A stretch of DNA of 64,000 nt from DATHTS01 sp965219305 (GCA_965219305.1 OZ244725.1:1116001-1180000); one strand, 5' to 3'. Shown: positions 8,583-17,436, counted from the stretch's first letter. Translations and numbers: made by a program. The notes: generated by a model not told the origin, from the sequence alone.

Positions 8583-11084
8583 ATGAATTCAAATAAAGAT
8601 AGTAAGAATTTTATCGCAAACGCAATTTTGTTTGCGATAATTTTAATCGCCTCAAATGCGGCGATTTACGCTCAAAAGAGCAAAAATAATACAAATCTGA
8701 ACCAAGCTAAACTTTGGCGGCAAATTGACGAAAATAATCTTCAAAATCGTGAAAGCCGCGAAGTTACGCCGGAAAAATATCTGGTTTTTCAGCTCGATCG
8801 AAAATCTTTGAAAAGTTCACTAAAAGATTTGCCGTTTGAAAATACGGACGCGGCGACCGGACGAAATACAATTATTGAAATTCCGATGCCCGACGGCACG
8901 CTTTCGCGTTTCAGGATCGAACAAACGCAAGTTCTCGCGCCGCAACTCGCCGCCGCGTTTCCCGATTGGAAAAGTTTTGTCGGCTACAATGTTGACGATC
9001 CGGGCATAATCGGACGCTTCGACTGGAACGCGCTCGGTTTTCACGGTTATATTTCGACACCGAAAGGCACGGTGATGATTGACCCGTTCGCCAAAGCAGA
9101 TACGGAAAATTATCTGGTTTTCTACAAACACGAATTCGGCAGATCGAACAACGAATTTTACTGCCGCATCGAACACAAAACCAAGGATTTTGCCGAAACC
9201 GCTATGAAATACGATTTTCTGCCTTCCGCGTCCGAATTCAGTTTCGGCGGGAACGTTCGCACATACAGACTTGCAGTTGCAACGACCGGCGAATGGGCGC
9301 GAAACGCCGCCGGATATAACGGCACACAAACCTCCAATCAGATTCGGACAGCCGCGCTTGCCGTAATTATGACGGCGGTCAACCGCATTAACGGAATTTA
9401 TATCCGCGAACTCGCCTCACAGTTTCAACTCAACAATCCTACAGTCACTAACAATGCCACCAACATCGTTTTCGATGATCCGGCGACCGATCCGTATGAC
9501 AATACCGACAGTTCGGCGCAGCTTGCCATCAATCAAACAACCATTGACAATCGTCGGGGCGCGGTTAATTACGACATCGGACATCTTTTCGGCACGGGCG
9601 GCGGCGGCGTGGCTTCATCGCCTTCTTTGTGCAGTACTCAAAAAGCGGAAGGTTATTCGGCGCGAGGCACGAACACGGGCGATCCGTTTGTCGTGGATTA
9701 CGTCGCGCACGAAATGGGACATCAATTCGGGGCAAATCACACTTACAACAACGCCGATCCGTCCGGCGCATGCACGACTCGTTCGGCAGCCAACGCGTTT
9801 GAAGTCGCCAGCGGTGCGACGTTAATGTCTTACGTCGGCATTTGCGATCAGCGCAATTTACAGCAATACGTTGACACCGGATTTCCTTCATTTCATATCA
9901 GAAGTGTGACCGAGATAACCAACAATCTGAACGATCCGAACGGCGATCCGCAGATGACCGGATGCGGCACGGCTTCGGGAACGAACAATGTCCCGACAGT
10001 CAGCGCGGGAGCGTCTTATACGATTCCGCGCTTAACGCCTTTTACTTTAACCGCAACCGGAAACGACGCGGACGCGGGCGATGTCGCTAATCTGCTTTAT
10101 TCGTGGGAAGAATACGATCTCGCGCCGTCGCCGAGCGGCACTGCGGGAATTCCGCCCGGAACTTACGATGTTGATTCGGACGGCATTCTGCGCCCGCTGT
10201 TTCGTCCGTATTCGCCGGTTTCGGGAAATTCGAGAACATTTCCGAGCCTGAACTTTATCTTGAATCCGGGAAATAACGATCAGACGGTGAACATCAACGG
10301 CGTTGCAAGTAATCAGCCGGTTTTGACATATATGGGAACGCATCCGACAGGATTTCCGGGCGCGGTCTGCGAAACTGGAATGACCTGCGTCGTCGGCGAA
10401 CGTCTGCCGACTGTCAACCGCACGATGAATTTCCGCGTTTCACTGCGCGACCGGCGCGGCGTGATAGATGCCGGAACGACCGTAAATATTAATCAAGCGT
10501 CGGGACCGTTTCAATTGACGACGCAGAATGCGCGTCCGGCAATTGCACCGGCAGTTGCTTGGCAAGCCGGAACAACGCAAACCGTAACGTGGGACGTAGC
10601 CAACACGAACGCCGCGCCGGTCAATGCGGCAAATGTCAACATTCTGCTCTCGACCGACGGCGGGCAAACTTTCCCGATCACGCTTGTCGCCAACACGCCG
10701 AACGACGGAACCGAACAAATCACCGTTCCGAATAATCCGACGACAATGGCGCGTATCAAAATTCAGCCGACGAACAATATTTTCTTCGACATCAACAACG
10801 CAAACTTTGCGATTACCGCTCCGTCCGCCGCTTCCGTTTCCATTTCGGGTCGCGTAATTTCTTCGGACGGCAGCGGCATTTCCAATGCCGTAGTAATGAT
10901 GACCGATCAAAACGGCATTGTCAGAACCGCCAAATCGTCTTCATTCGGTTACTATCGCTTTGAAGATGTCGAGGTCGGACAAACTTTCACTTTTAATATC
11001 ACGCACCGGCGTTATCAATTCTCGCCGATCGTTGCTTCTGTTAATAACGAGTTATTTGAATTTAATTTTGCTTCGAATAATTAA
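8583..11084 (+). CDS. Secreted reprolysin-like zinc metalloprotease
   Basis: 833 residues. A signal peptide occupies about 1-31 (ending AAIYAQ). A prodomain-like region follows to about 205. The catalytic domain (about 210-450) carries the metzincin zinc motif HEMGHQFGANH, with His376, His380 and His386 as ligands and Glu377 as the general base; a Met-turn GATLMSYVG follows near 420. After that come cadherin/fibronectin-like segments (about 475-750) and a C-terminal carboxypeptidase-regulatory-like domain (SISGRVISSDGSGISNAV..). These features indicate an M12B-type extracellular protease. The gene ends at a strong terminator. Substrate unknown. Confidence 0.88.
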   Translation: MNSNKDSKNFIANAILFAIILIASNAAIYAQKSKNNTNLNQAKLWRQIDENNLQNRESREVTPEKYLVFQLDRKSLKSSLKDLPFENTDAATGRNTIIEIPMPDGTLSRFRIEQTQVLAPQLAAAFPDWKSFVGYNVDDPGIIGRFDWNALGFHGYISTPKGTVMIDPFAKADTENYLVFYKHEFGRSNNEFYCRIEHKTKDFAETAMKYDFLPSASEFSFGGNVRTYRLAVATTGEWARNAAGYNGTQTSNQIRTAALAVIMTAVNRINGIYIRELASQFQLNNPTVTNNATNIVFDDPATDPYDNTDSSAQLAINQTTIDNRRGAVNYDIGHLFGTGGGGVASSPSLCSTQKAEGYSARGTNTGDPFVVDYVAHEMGHQFGANHTYNNADPSGACTTRSAANAFEVASGATLMSYVGICDQRNLQQYVDTGFPSFHIRSVTEITNNLNDPNGDPQMTGCGTASGTNNVPTVSAGASYTIPRLTPFTLTATGNDADAGDVANLLYSWEEYDLAPSPSGTAGIPPGTYDVDSDGILRPLFRPYSPVSGNSRTFPSLNFILNPGNNDQTVNINGVASNQPVLTYMGTHPTGFPGAVCETGMTCVVGERLPTVNRTMNFRVSLRDRRGVIDAGTTVNINQASGPFQLTTQNARPAIAPAVAWQAGTTQTVTWDVANTNAAPVNAANVNILLSTDGGQTFPITLVANTPNDGTEQITVPNNPTTMARIKIQPTNNIFFDINNANFAITAPSAASVSISGRVISSDGSGISNAVVMMTDQNGIVRTAKSSSFGYYRFEDVEVGQTFTFNITHRRYQFSPIVASVNNELFEFNFASNN

Positions 11085-11105
11085 TTTGATTAAATTCGTA
11101 TATGA

Positions 11106-11147
11106 AAAAGGAAAGGCATCCATTCAGATGTCTTTCCTTTTTTTTTA
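11106..11147 (+). terminator. Rho-independent terminator of the metalloprotease gene
   Basis: AAAGGAAAGGCATC pairs with GATGTCTTTCCTTT (14 bp with one G-T), with a 6-base loop and a long T run. Confidence 0.9.
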
Positions 11148-11214
11148 TAAACTAAATTGTCGGTAAAAATATCCGCCTTTCTGCCGTGAAAACAGACTCA
11201 ATTATCTTTTCGGG

Positions 11215-11778
11215 TTATTTCAATATCGCCTTTGGAGCTTTATATTCTTTGTCCCATCCTAAATAACAGACATCGTGGCAGTTCATCAAATAAGTTACAA
11301 CTTCCCATTTTCCGGCTTTTTTATTCAGAAGCGCGTAAAGACCTTCTTCAAAATCGCCGCTGTCAATAAATTCCTGATATTTTGTCAACTTCCAATTCGG
11401 TTCGCCGCCGTCTTTGTTTTTCGGATTTCCCGCGATAAATGCCCAATTGTCCTGCACGTTTATTTTGTCAACATTAAAGATAACTTCCTGTTTCAATTCC
11501 TTGGAAACCGGAACACGCAGAGCGTCCATAATTTCTTTTCGTTCGGGCGAATCTTTCGCGGGCGAATGTAACTCGGTTTTTGATTCAGCCGTTTCGGTTT
11601 TCGTCTCATTAACTGAATTCGTATTTTTCGCCGTCGCCGGTTCATTATTTACGACGGTTGCCGTATTCGTATTTTTAGCAGTATTTGCAGTAATGTTGAC
11701 TGCGGTTTTTTCGCCGCAGGAAGTTATAAATAACGCTGCGATAAAAGCAGTTAAAATTGATATTTTGTTTATTTTCAT
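11215..11778 (-). CDS. Lipoprotein of unknown function
   Basis: 187 residues. The N-terminus is a lipoprotein signal with lipobox ITSC (Cys21), followed by a Thr/Asn/Ala-rich linker (about 22-75). The C-terminal half (about 80-187) is a compact domain with two cysteines (MNCHDVCYLGW) that could form a disulfide. It lies 13 bases downstream of the DUF3828-like gene at 11792 on the same strand, so probably shares its promoter. Membrane-anchored; role unknown. Confidence 0.75.
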   Translation of the reverse strand: MKINKISILTAFIAALFITSCGEKTAVNITANTAKNTNTATVVNNEPATAKNTNSVNETKTETAESKTELHSPAKDSPERKEIMDALRVPVSKELKQEVIFNVDKINVQDNWAFIAGNPKNKDGGEPNWKLTKYQEFIDSGDFEEGLYALLNKKAGKWEVVTYLMNCHDVCYLGWDKEYKAPKAILK

Positions 11779-11791
11779 TGTTTTTCTGTTT

Positions 11792-12853
11792 TTATTTCCC
11801 TTTTGTCAAAAAAATATAATCCGTTGCCGATCGGTCGTCTTCCTGCAAATTATTACAATCAAGTTGAATTTCTTTGACTAAGGTTTTGTAACCTGATTTC
11901 GTAACCGTAACTTTATAAGTTCCGGCGGCGAGATCGCCGAATACGGGAAAACCTTCAAACAAAACGGCTTTGAACATCTCATTCGTTCCGGTATTCATTG
12001 CAGTCGCGTTCGCGCCCTGAACAGGAAGTCCTTTTGTATTGTTTTCGGTGATTTCCAAATTCAGACCGCAGGGTTCGGCTTTCTTCTCAAGGCGCGTTAC
12101 CGGAAATTCTTTTCCCGAAGCGTCAACGAATTTCGTAATTGTGCCGTATTCGGGCGAAACGAAATGTCCTTTTCTGCCTTTTTCCTTCGGGTTAAACGTG
12201 CCGAACGTCATTGATTCCGTATCAATTACCTGAAAATTTTCCTGATCGTCGCATTTTACACGCGCCCAATATCCGCTTTTGTTTTGGTTGATCGTGCATT
12301 TTGTGTTACCGACCATATAATCGCCGCTCAGCTTGTCGGTTTCATCTGCGGCTTTCATTTCTGCTTCTGACAAAATTCCGTATTGCAGTATCGAAGCCAA
12401 ATCTTCAGCATCGCTATACATAATGGTTTCGATCTTCCAAGCCTTCGCGCCGGTCCTCTCTTTTACCAGAGAATATGTGATTTCCTCGTCTTTGCCGAAA
12501 TTTTTGAATCTGACTTTGACCATATTATTCGCGTCGGCTTTTCCGATAACAAAATTGGTAATTTCATCGTCCTGCGCGTAAAACGACGGATTAAAATCCA
12601 ACGCACCGACCCCGTCGGTCGTCGCAACCGCGTCTTTCCAAATCGCATCGGCGAGTTCGCCCGTAAAATATTTATCTACCAGAGCGCGATTTTTGTTTTG
12701 AAAAAACGGATCGGTTTTCGGATTTTCCCGCGCCGCGTATAAATTTTTAACCACCATATCGGGCGTAGTAATTGCAGCTTTTTTCGTTTGAGCAAAGTTA
12801 AGCGAAACGAATGTCAAAAGACACACGAAAAAAAAGATAATTTTTGTTTTCAT
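11792..12853 (-). CDS. Secreted DUF3828-like protein with C-terminal PEGA-like domain (paralog 1)
   Basis: 353 residues with a signal peptide (about 1-21, ending LNFAQ). The domain at about 30-190 has the pattern VVKNLYAA..PFFQ..NRALVDKYFTGELADAIWKD, which fits the DUF3828 type. Paralogs at 17624 and 18766 share this whole section (compare YFVKDLADMIWND and YFTKDFADLIWKT). The C-terminus (about 265-350) instead resembles a PEGA/carboxypeptidase-regulatory domain (AAGTYKVTVTKSGYKTLVKEI). Its upstream region (12880-12930) resembles that of the operon at 19542. Function unknown. Confidence 0.75.
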   Translation of the reverse strand: MKTKIIFFFVCLLTFVSLNFAQTKKAAITTPDMVVKNLYAARENPKTDPFFQNKNRALVDKYFTGELADAIWKDAVATTDGVGALDFNPSFYAQDDEITNFVIGKADANNMVKVRFKNFGKDEEITYSLVKERTGAKAWKIETIMYSDAEDLASILQYGILSEAEMKAADETDKLSGDYMVGNTKCTINQNKSGYWARVKCDDQENFQVIDTESMTFGTFNPKEKGRKGHFVSPEYGTITKFVDASGKEFPVTRLEKKAEPCGLNLEITENNTKGLPVQGANATAMNTGTNEMFKAVLFEGFPVFGDLAAGTYKVTVTKSGYKTLVKEIQLDCNNLQEDDRSATDYIFLTKGK

Positions 12854-12984
12854 TTTGTTATTTTAATTATAAAGAACAGCCTATTTTTCAGCCAGGCTCA
12901 GCCGGATTGTCTGTTAAGTCTCGGATATTCTAGCATTTAATTTCAGAATTTACTACTTTTTTTAATTGTGCTTATCAGAACCAG

Positions 12985-13022
12985 AAAAGACCGCGAACAT
13001 ATAATATCGTTCGCGGTCTTTC
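12985..13022 (-). terminator. Hairpin terminator
   Basis: AAAGACCGCGAAC and GTTCGCGGTCTTT form a perfect 13-bp stem with a 10-base loop and A/T tracts at both ends. It lies just downstream of the broken gene at 13044-13578, and could act in both directions. Confidence 0.8.
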
Positions 13023-13043
13023 CTAGTTTTATTTTTAATTTTC

Positions 13044-13578
13044 TTACGGGTTGATCGTCGCATAAACCGAATCTGACGGTTCGCCGACGGGTTCGTTTTT
13101 ATCGTATAAAATAACGCGCACCTGAATACGTTCGGGTTGACCTTCGGCAATCGGCACGATTTGGACGACGACATCGGCGGTCGTGCTGAACTTCACATCT
13201 TCCCATTTTTCGCTGTTCATACGCCGAATCTGCACTTGATAAGCGGGTTTGCCCATCCGCGTCGCGTGGACGGGCATTTTATAATCCGCGCCAATGTTTG
13301 AAACGTTAGCGACGGGTTTCAAAGTATCAATCGCAGGTGCTTCGGTTTTCGACGGCAGAATGTTTAAAAGCACACCGACACACCGCTTTTTCAAACGCCG
13401 TAATCTGCACGAAAACATCCGCGAGAAACTGCATCACGTAGTTGTCGTCCCTAACCCACGCGACATCATCGGTCAAACCGAGACTCGCCGCCACTTCCGC
13501 AAAATTCACGGAAAAATTTTCATACCACATCGCCCTTTCGGGCAAACCGCGTGGAAACCATCTGTTACTCGGTATCAT
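13044..13578 (-). pseudogene. Broken hypothetical gene (frameshift and probable internal deletion)
   Basis: Reading from ATG at 13578 (AAGGAG site upstream), the protein starts MIPSNRWFPRGLPERAMWYE and is open until ..VFVQITAFEKAV. The matching C-terminal half continues in another frame as ..GVLLNILPSKTEAPAIDTLK.. to ..GEPSDSVYATINP, ending at 13044. The frame switch is near 13385-13400. From memory of similar Acidobacteriota-type proteins, intact relatives have extra residues between these halves, so some coding sequence has probably been lost too. The C-terminal half looks like a fibronectin-type beta-sandwich. Function unknown. Confidence 0.65.
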
Positions 13579-13583
13579 AATAA

Positions 13584-13901
13584 TTATATTCTCCTTTCTA
13601 TCTGAAAAATACGGAATTTGTTGTTCCAATATAGTGTAAAAATTTCAATTCGTTTACAGGATAATTTTAGTCGTGCAAAAGTCAAAAGGCACTGCGCTTT
13701 GATAACGGCGCAATGCGCTTTATTGACGGCGCGTTGCGTTTTATTGACGGCGCGTTGCGCTCTAATGATGGCGCGTTGTGCTTTGACCTTGGCACATTGC
13801 GCTCTGATGATGGTGCATTGCGCTTTGACCTTGGCACATTGCGCTTTTGTCTTTGTTAGTCGTGCAAGTGTCTTTATCGGATGTGCAAACGGTTTAGTCA
13901 A
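13584..13901 (-). CDS. Possible heptad-repeat protein encoded by the tandem repeat
   Basis: 105 residues, mostly (A/K)-x-K-A-Q-C/R-A-type seven-residue repeats, basic and helix-prone, spanning about residues 17-75. No clear ribosome binding site. An open frame also exists on the opposite strand because of the 21-bp periodicity, so coding status is doubtful. It lies between the attC-like site at 13951 and the broken gene at 13578, in the cassette orientation. Confidence 0.3.
   Translation of the reverse strand: MTKPFAHPIKTLARLTKTKAQCAKVKAQCTIIRAQCAKVKAQRAIIRAQRAVNKTQRAVNKAHCAVIKAQCLLTFARLKLSCKRIEIFTLYWNNKFRIFQIERRI
13686..13853. repeat. 21-bp tandem repeat, about eight units
   Basis: Units are of the form GGCGCRTTGCGCTYTRATGAC, with period 21 and about 8 copies, diverged from one another. 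Since 21 is a multiple of three, frames on both strands encode seven-residue repeats: CALMMAR-like on the plus strand, and KVKAQCA / IIRAQRA-like on the minus strand. On the minus strand this lies inside an open frame 13901-13584 starting MTKPFAHPIKTLARLTKTKA, in the same orientation as the neighbouring genes. Whether it is translated is uncertain. Confidence 0.8.
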
Positions 13902-13950
13902 CTGTTTTGCTTAATTGTTATCGGAAATTTAGTTTGATTCGGCAGATGAT

Positions 13951-14063
13951 TTAGAGCGTTTGAGATGATGTGGAGCGAAACCGATTACACGTAGCGTCAG
14001 GAAACCCGAAGAACGCCAAATGAAAGCCGCTGTTGCCGCCTCGCATCCATTGATTTGTTCAGC
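13951..14063 (-). other. attC-like integron recombination site (site B, degenerate ends)
   Basis: On the minus strand the site starts GCTGAAC (R''-like, consensus RYYYAAC) and is 113 bases long. Outer arms GGATGCGAGGCGGCAAC and the region around GTTTCGCTCCACATC pair imperfectly, leaving a possible unpaired G as in true attC sites. Both ends match site A at 15534-15647 closely, while the centres differ, which is the usual attC pattern. The R' end is degenerate (GCTCTAA where GTTRRRY is expected). It lies 62 bases after the stop codon of the amidase-like gene, the expected cassette position. Confidence 0.6.
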
Positions 14064-14124
14064 TTATCGCTGTCTTTTACGGCTTCTTATTCGGTGTAAG
14101 GACATTCGGTTGTTGACCGCAGAT

Positions 14125-14791
14125 TTAAGGATATAATAGTTGCAAAATCTCCGTGCAGGGACTTTCAATTTTTATTTCCTGAAGTTCTTTTTTCTTCGGC
14201 GACAATTCTTCTTTGATTTCGCCGAGCGTCGTGCTGCCTTCGCTCATATCCGGCGTTTTATAAGCAATCACACCATGTGCATAAACGGCTTCAAACGACG
14301 GAATTGTTGAAATTAGTTCGATTAAGGTTTTGACCAACCACGCGCCCGACTGAATTTGCCCTATTGACGGCGGCGGATAGGTGTTTTTCACCCAATCATA
14401 TTTGCCGACAAATTCAATCCCGATAGAATTATAGCTGTTCGGATATTTCTTGTCCCTTAAACTTCCGGCGTGATTGCATCGCTTGATAAATTTTCCCGTC
14501 CGTGCCTGTATATGAGCGGGTTTTTCCGGTAAAAATACCAGTGCCGGGATTCTTGGGATTTTCTATTGTTTCGGAAAATGAGCCGCCGTTTCGGTCAATA
14601 ACAAAATGCGCTCCCGCTTTTATTTTACTCGTTTTCCAGTAATTCATCGTGCCGGAAGCATTATAGGAATCGGTCTGATGAATGATAATCGCGTTTATCT
14701 TCGTAAAATCGAGTCCGGGACGTTCGATGTTTGAAATAATGTTTTGAGTGATTTTTGCATCCAATAGTAATCCGTTTTTAATTTCCGCCAT
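14125..14791 (-). pseudogene. Frameshifted N-acetylmuramoyl-L-alanine amidase-like gene
   Basis: Start ATG at 14791 with AAAGGAG upstream (MAEIKNGLLL..). The region AIIIHQTDSYNASGTMNYW..AGAHFVIDRNG is typical of amidase_2/PGRP cell-wall amidases. The frame is lost near 14464-14470 after ..KIYQAMQS; translation in the adjacent frame continues AGSLRDKKYPNSYNSIGIEF and on to ..EILQLLYP at 14125. One base gained (or two lost) explains it. The second histidine that usually precedes a V-G-K segment seems to be Phe here (IFTGKTRSY). The start overlaps the stop of the preceding lipoprotein gene by 14 bases. Probably part of a two-gene integron cassette. Confidence 0.65.
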
Positions 14792-15489
14792 TATTTTTTG
14801 CTCTCCTTTTTTCAAATTCAAAACTTTCTATAATTTTGCCGAAAATTTCTGCGGCATTTTCCGGTTTGATAATATTCGGATTTTTCCAAGCGTCCGTCTT
14901 TTTCGCTTCGGAATATGCTGGTTCATACAAATATCCCGCGATTTTCTGCTCGAAAATTAAACTTCGATTTTTTGAAAACGGATAAAAATACAGATAACTA
15001 CCGCAGAAATGATCAGTTTGACGAAGCGATTTCCCCTCAATTATTCCCGCTAACTTCCAAACAGCGTCTTGCGGGTAATCAATTTGCGGATAACCGCCGA
15101 CTGCACGATCAAGATTTTTGTTGACGATTTTCAAGGTAACGTCAAAATCAACCAATTTCTCAAGAAAAGGCGAATTGTCTCGGAAATCGCACGGGTCTTG
15201 AAAACGGTATTCGACGAAATGATAAAGTCTGATTGCATCTTTTTTTTCTCTAGAATCAAACTCGGCGGATAGCGAAACGAAAACCGTTTTTCGCGTCTTT
15301 ATATATTTTCCAATCGGATATTTTCAACCCGCTTTTATTATTAGAATTTGACGGTTGAGTGACACTTGATTCACGTTCTCCATTTTTTTGCGCTTCAGTC
15401 TGTGCCAAACAAGAAGAGCAAAAAACTGCTAGAATGAAAATCGTGAATAGATATAATAAATTTCTTTTTACTCTAAGTAATATATTCAT
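14778..15489 (-). pseudogene. Lipoprotein gene with two single-base frameshifts
   Basis: From ATG at 15489 (MNILLRVKRNLLYLF..), with lipoprotein signal and Cys in CSSCLAQ. The open frame reads ..DWKIYKDAKNGFRF, after which the sense continuation (RYPPSLILEKK) needs one extra base near 15275. A second extra base in the A8 run near 15240 restores DAIRLYHFVEYRFQDPCDF.. to ..KRRAKNNGGN at 14778. Both lesions are in or next to homopolymers. With them repaired the protein would be about 237 residues. It overlaps the amidase-like gene. Function unknown. Confidence 0.65.
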
Positions 15490-15533
15490 AGCTCTGTTAT
15501 TGTAAATTAAGATTGGAAAATCCACACGAAAAA

Positions 15534-15647
15534 GCCGAACGACTGAGATGACGTGGGGCGAAACCGCCGCCACGCAACTCCGAGATAAAAAGACAAGATT
15601 GATAACAAAGTCGCTGTTTCGCCCTCACGTCCATTGAATTGTTAGAC
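15534..15647 (-). other. attC-like integron recombination site (site A)
   Basis: On the minus strand the site runs from GTCTAAC (perfect RYYYAAC, 15647-15641) to GTTCGGC (15540-15534; GTTRRRY with one mismatch), 114 bases. Adjacent arms CAATGGACGTGAGGGCGAAAC and GTTTCGCCCCACGTCATC pair almost perfectly except for an unpaired G, the extrahelical base expected in attC. The centre is variable. It starts 14 bases after the stop of the gene at 15662-16310, as in integron cassettes. No integrase gene is present in the window. Confidence 0.75.
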
Positions 15648-15661
15648 CGCCGACGCATAGG

Positions 15662-16310
15662 TTAAGCAACCGAAGGTCGAACCTCAATCTCAGCTAATAT
15701 CGCTTTTCGCACACTCCAGAGACGCAAAATCGCACCGCTCCACAAAATGACGCAGCTTCCCAAACCGACAACGATGCCCCACAAAAAAACGGATTGGGCT
15801 TCCGAGTTTCGTCCGGCGGCATACATCGGCACTGCCAGCATCGTGACAAGAGCCAGCAGGCACATCAATCCGGCGAGTACCAAAATGACGGGGGACTCGC
15901 ATAGAAAACGCAAGCGGAATAAAATGCAATCCGACAATCAGAGCGATGACGGGCGCGACGTATTCCGCCATCTTGAGATTGATGAGGACGTTCGCCGCCG
16001 CAAACATCGCTATCCCCTGTATAACATTGACGATAATAAACATCCGTCCCGCTTGAACTTCGCGTTTCTGCAAAGCCGGACTAGCAACTACTGCCGGTAA
16101 TTGCTTGACTTTCGTTCGCAGGTAGAAGCCGGCACTCAATAAGCAAAACGCCATTAAGATTAAGCCGATTGCCAGCCACGGTTCGCCGCCGCCCTGCAAT
16201 GACAGCGAACCGTATATTGCCCACAAGCCGCCGGCAACAGTAAGAACCTGTGCGCCCGTGAGAGTCGAGCTTAGTCTGTCCCTGAGAGAAGGCAATTCAA
16301 TTTCTGTCAT
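15662..16310 (-). pseudogene. Frameshifted multi-pass membrane protein gene (cassette gene)
   Basis: Start ATG at 16310 (MTEIELPSLRDRLSSTLTG..). The reading frame encodes several hydrophobic helices to ..GLHFIPLAF, where one extra T in a TTTT run near 15908 shifts the frame. The adjacent frame continues LCESPVILVLAGLMCLLALV.. to ..AILAEIEVRPSVA at 15662. The repaired protein has about 215 residues and five or six membrane helices. A GTTAGAC core lies upstream at 16345-16339 and attC site A directly downstream, so it looks like one integron cassette. Function unknown. Confidence 0.65.
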
Positions 16311-16338
16311 AATTTTCTCGAAACTTACAATTAGGCGG

Positions 16339-16345
16339 TCTAACT
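16339..16345 (-). other. Candidate cassette boundary core site
   Basis: GTTAGAC on the minus strand, matching GTTRRRY, 28 bases before the ATG of the membrane-protein cassette gene. It would be the recombination point between this cassette and the one before it; the rest of that preceding attC is not recognisable, perhaps because the IS630 element inserted 47 bases away. Confidence 0.45.
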
Positions 16346-16408
16346 ATTTATTAACTCCAACGCCATTGATAATACATTAATTTTTAAGGATTAAGTAGTC
16401 GGACATAT

Positions 16409-17008
16409 TTAAGTTAAAGTAAGTCTAAATTTTGAAAACTTAATTAATAAACTCTGTCCGACTGCTTTCAAAGCTAATCTGATTTGGTAGAACAAATTTT
16501 CTTTAGCTTGATAATCACCCGGACTTAACCATTCATATTTTAACTTTCGCCACAATATTTCAACAATATTCAAATGCGGCGAATATCTCGGCAAATAAAA
16601 GAGATACAATCCTCTTGCTTGCCACACTGCGAGGCGTTCTTTGATAAGGTTTGAAGTATGAATTCGAGCATTATCTAAAACTACGACCGTCAGCTTTTTC
16701 AATTTGGTTGATAATTCTTCCAACCTTTCAAAAACGAATTGACTGTTGATATTCTCGGTCGTGGTTTCAATCAAACACTCGTTATTTCTTTTTAAGAGAG
16801 CAAAACAATTTAAGCCCGCACCTTTTTGCGTCGGCATAAAAACTTCTTCATCGGGAAATTGCCAACCATATGGAACACACGGAGTTAAGCTGACTTTGCT
16901 TTCATCCGAGTAATACAAATCTATTATTTCTTGCTCGGACAAATTTTCCAACTCTCTTAAAATGTCAACTTTATGTTCATAAACTACTTCATTTTCTTTA
17001 TTTTTCAA
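16409..17008 (-). CDS. IS630 transposase, C-terminal DDE part
   Basis: 199 residues from a TTG that overlaps the stop of the upstream frame (TTGA). The DDE triad is visible: Asp in YYSDESKVS, Asp in VVVLDNARIHTSN, and Glu in LNIVEILWRKLKYEW. It forms the catalytic half of the transposase. A ribosomal frameshift, or reinitiation at the overlap, would join it to the N-terminal half, as is common in this family. No damage to catalytic residues is seen, so the element may be active. Confidence 0.85.
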   Translation of the reverse strand: MKNKENEVVYEHKVDILRELENLSEQEIIDLYYSDESKVSLTPCVPYGWQFPDEEVFMPTQKGAGLNCFALLKRNNECLIETTTENINSQFVFERLEELSTKLKKLTVVVLDNARIHTSNLIKERLAVWQARGLYLFYLPRYSPHLNIVEILWRKLKYEWLSPGDYQAKENLFYQIRLALKAVGQSLLIKFSKFRLTLT

Positions 17009-17436
17009 ACGTCTCGGAATTCGCTTATATCGGCAGTTAAATTTTTTAGATACCGATTTAAAGTTCGATTAGAAAACTCTTTTCCGAGAGTAGTTTCCAA
17101 TTCGACTTTGGCAATCGAAATTCGCTGCCGATGTTTCCGGACGGCTTTTTTGACAGCTTCCAAGTCTTCGGTTCGAGACAAGATCGCGGGTCGTCCGCGT
17201 CCTGCCCTGACTTTTAAACCCTCGATACCTTCGGCTTTATATCGCTTGAGCCAATTATTGACAGCTTGCTGACAAAACCCTAAAAATGAGGCAATGTCTT
17301 TTGATTTGCGTCCTTCGCTTTTTAACAAGACCATCTGACATCGAGTGCGAAAAGCATGACTTTGACCATTTCGATAGCCTTTTTCCAGTTCTTTTCGGAG
17401 ATCGTCATCTAATTCAACTTTGATAATTCTGCCCAT
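17005..17436 (-). CDS. IS630 transposase, N-terminal DNA-binding part
   Basis: 143 residues from ATG at 17436. Helix-turn-helix segments SKDIASFLGFCQQAVNNWLKRY (about 50-70) and the winged section SIAKVELETTLGKEFSNRTL (about 107-126) are the paired-type DNA-binding domain of IS630/Tc1 transposases. A GRGRPA linker lies between them. It ends at 17005, overlapping the catalytic frame by four bases. Confidence 0.85.
   Translation of the reverse strand: MGRIIKVELDDDLRKELEKGYRNGQSHAFRTRCQMVLLKSEGRKSKDIASFLGFCQQAVNNWLKRYKAEGIEGLKVRAGRGRPAILSRTEDLEAVKKAVRKHRQRISIAKVELETTLGKEFSNRTLNRYLKNLTADISEFRDV

Noticed and set aside
9454..9825. Open frame inside the metalloprotease gene
   Set aside because: Shadow of the protease frame, which has the zinc motif.
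13686..13853. CRISPR array
   Set aside because: Repeats are directly adjacent, without spacers, and diverged; no cas gene is near.
13618..13914. Plus-strand frame across the tandem repeat
   Set aside because: It is a consequence of the 21-base period (open on both strands); no ribosome binding site and opposite to neighbouring genes.
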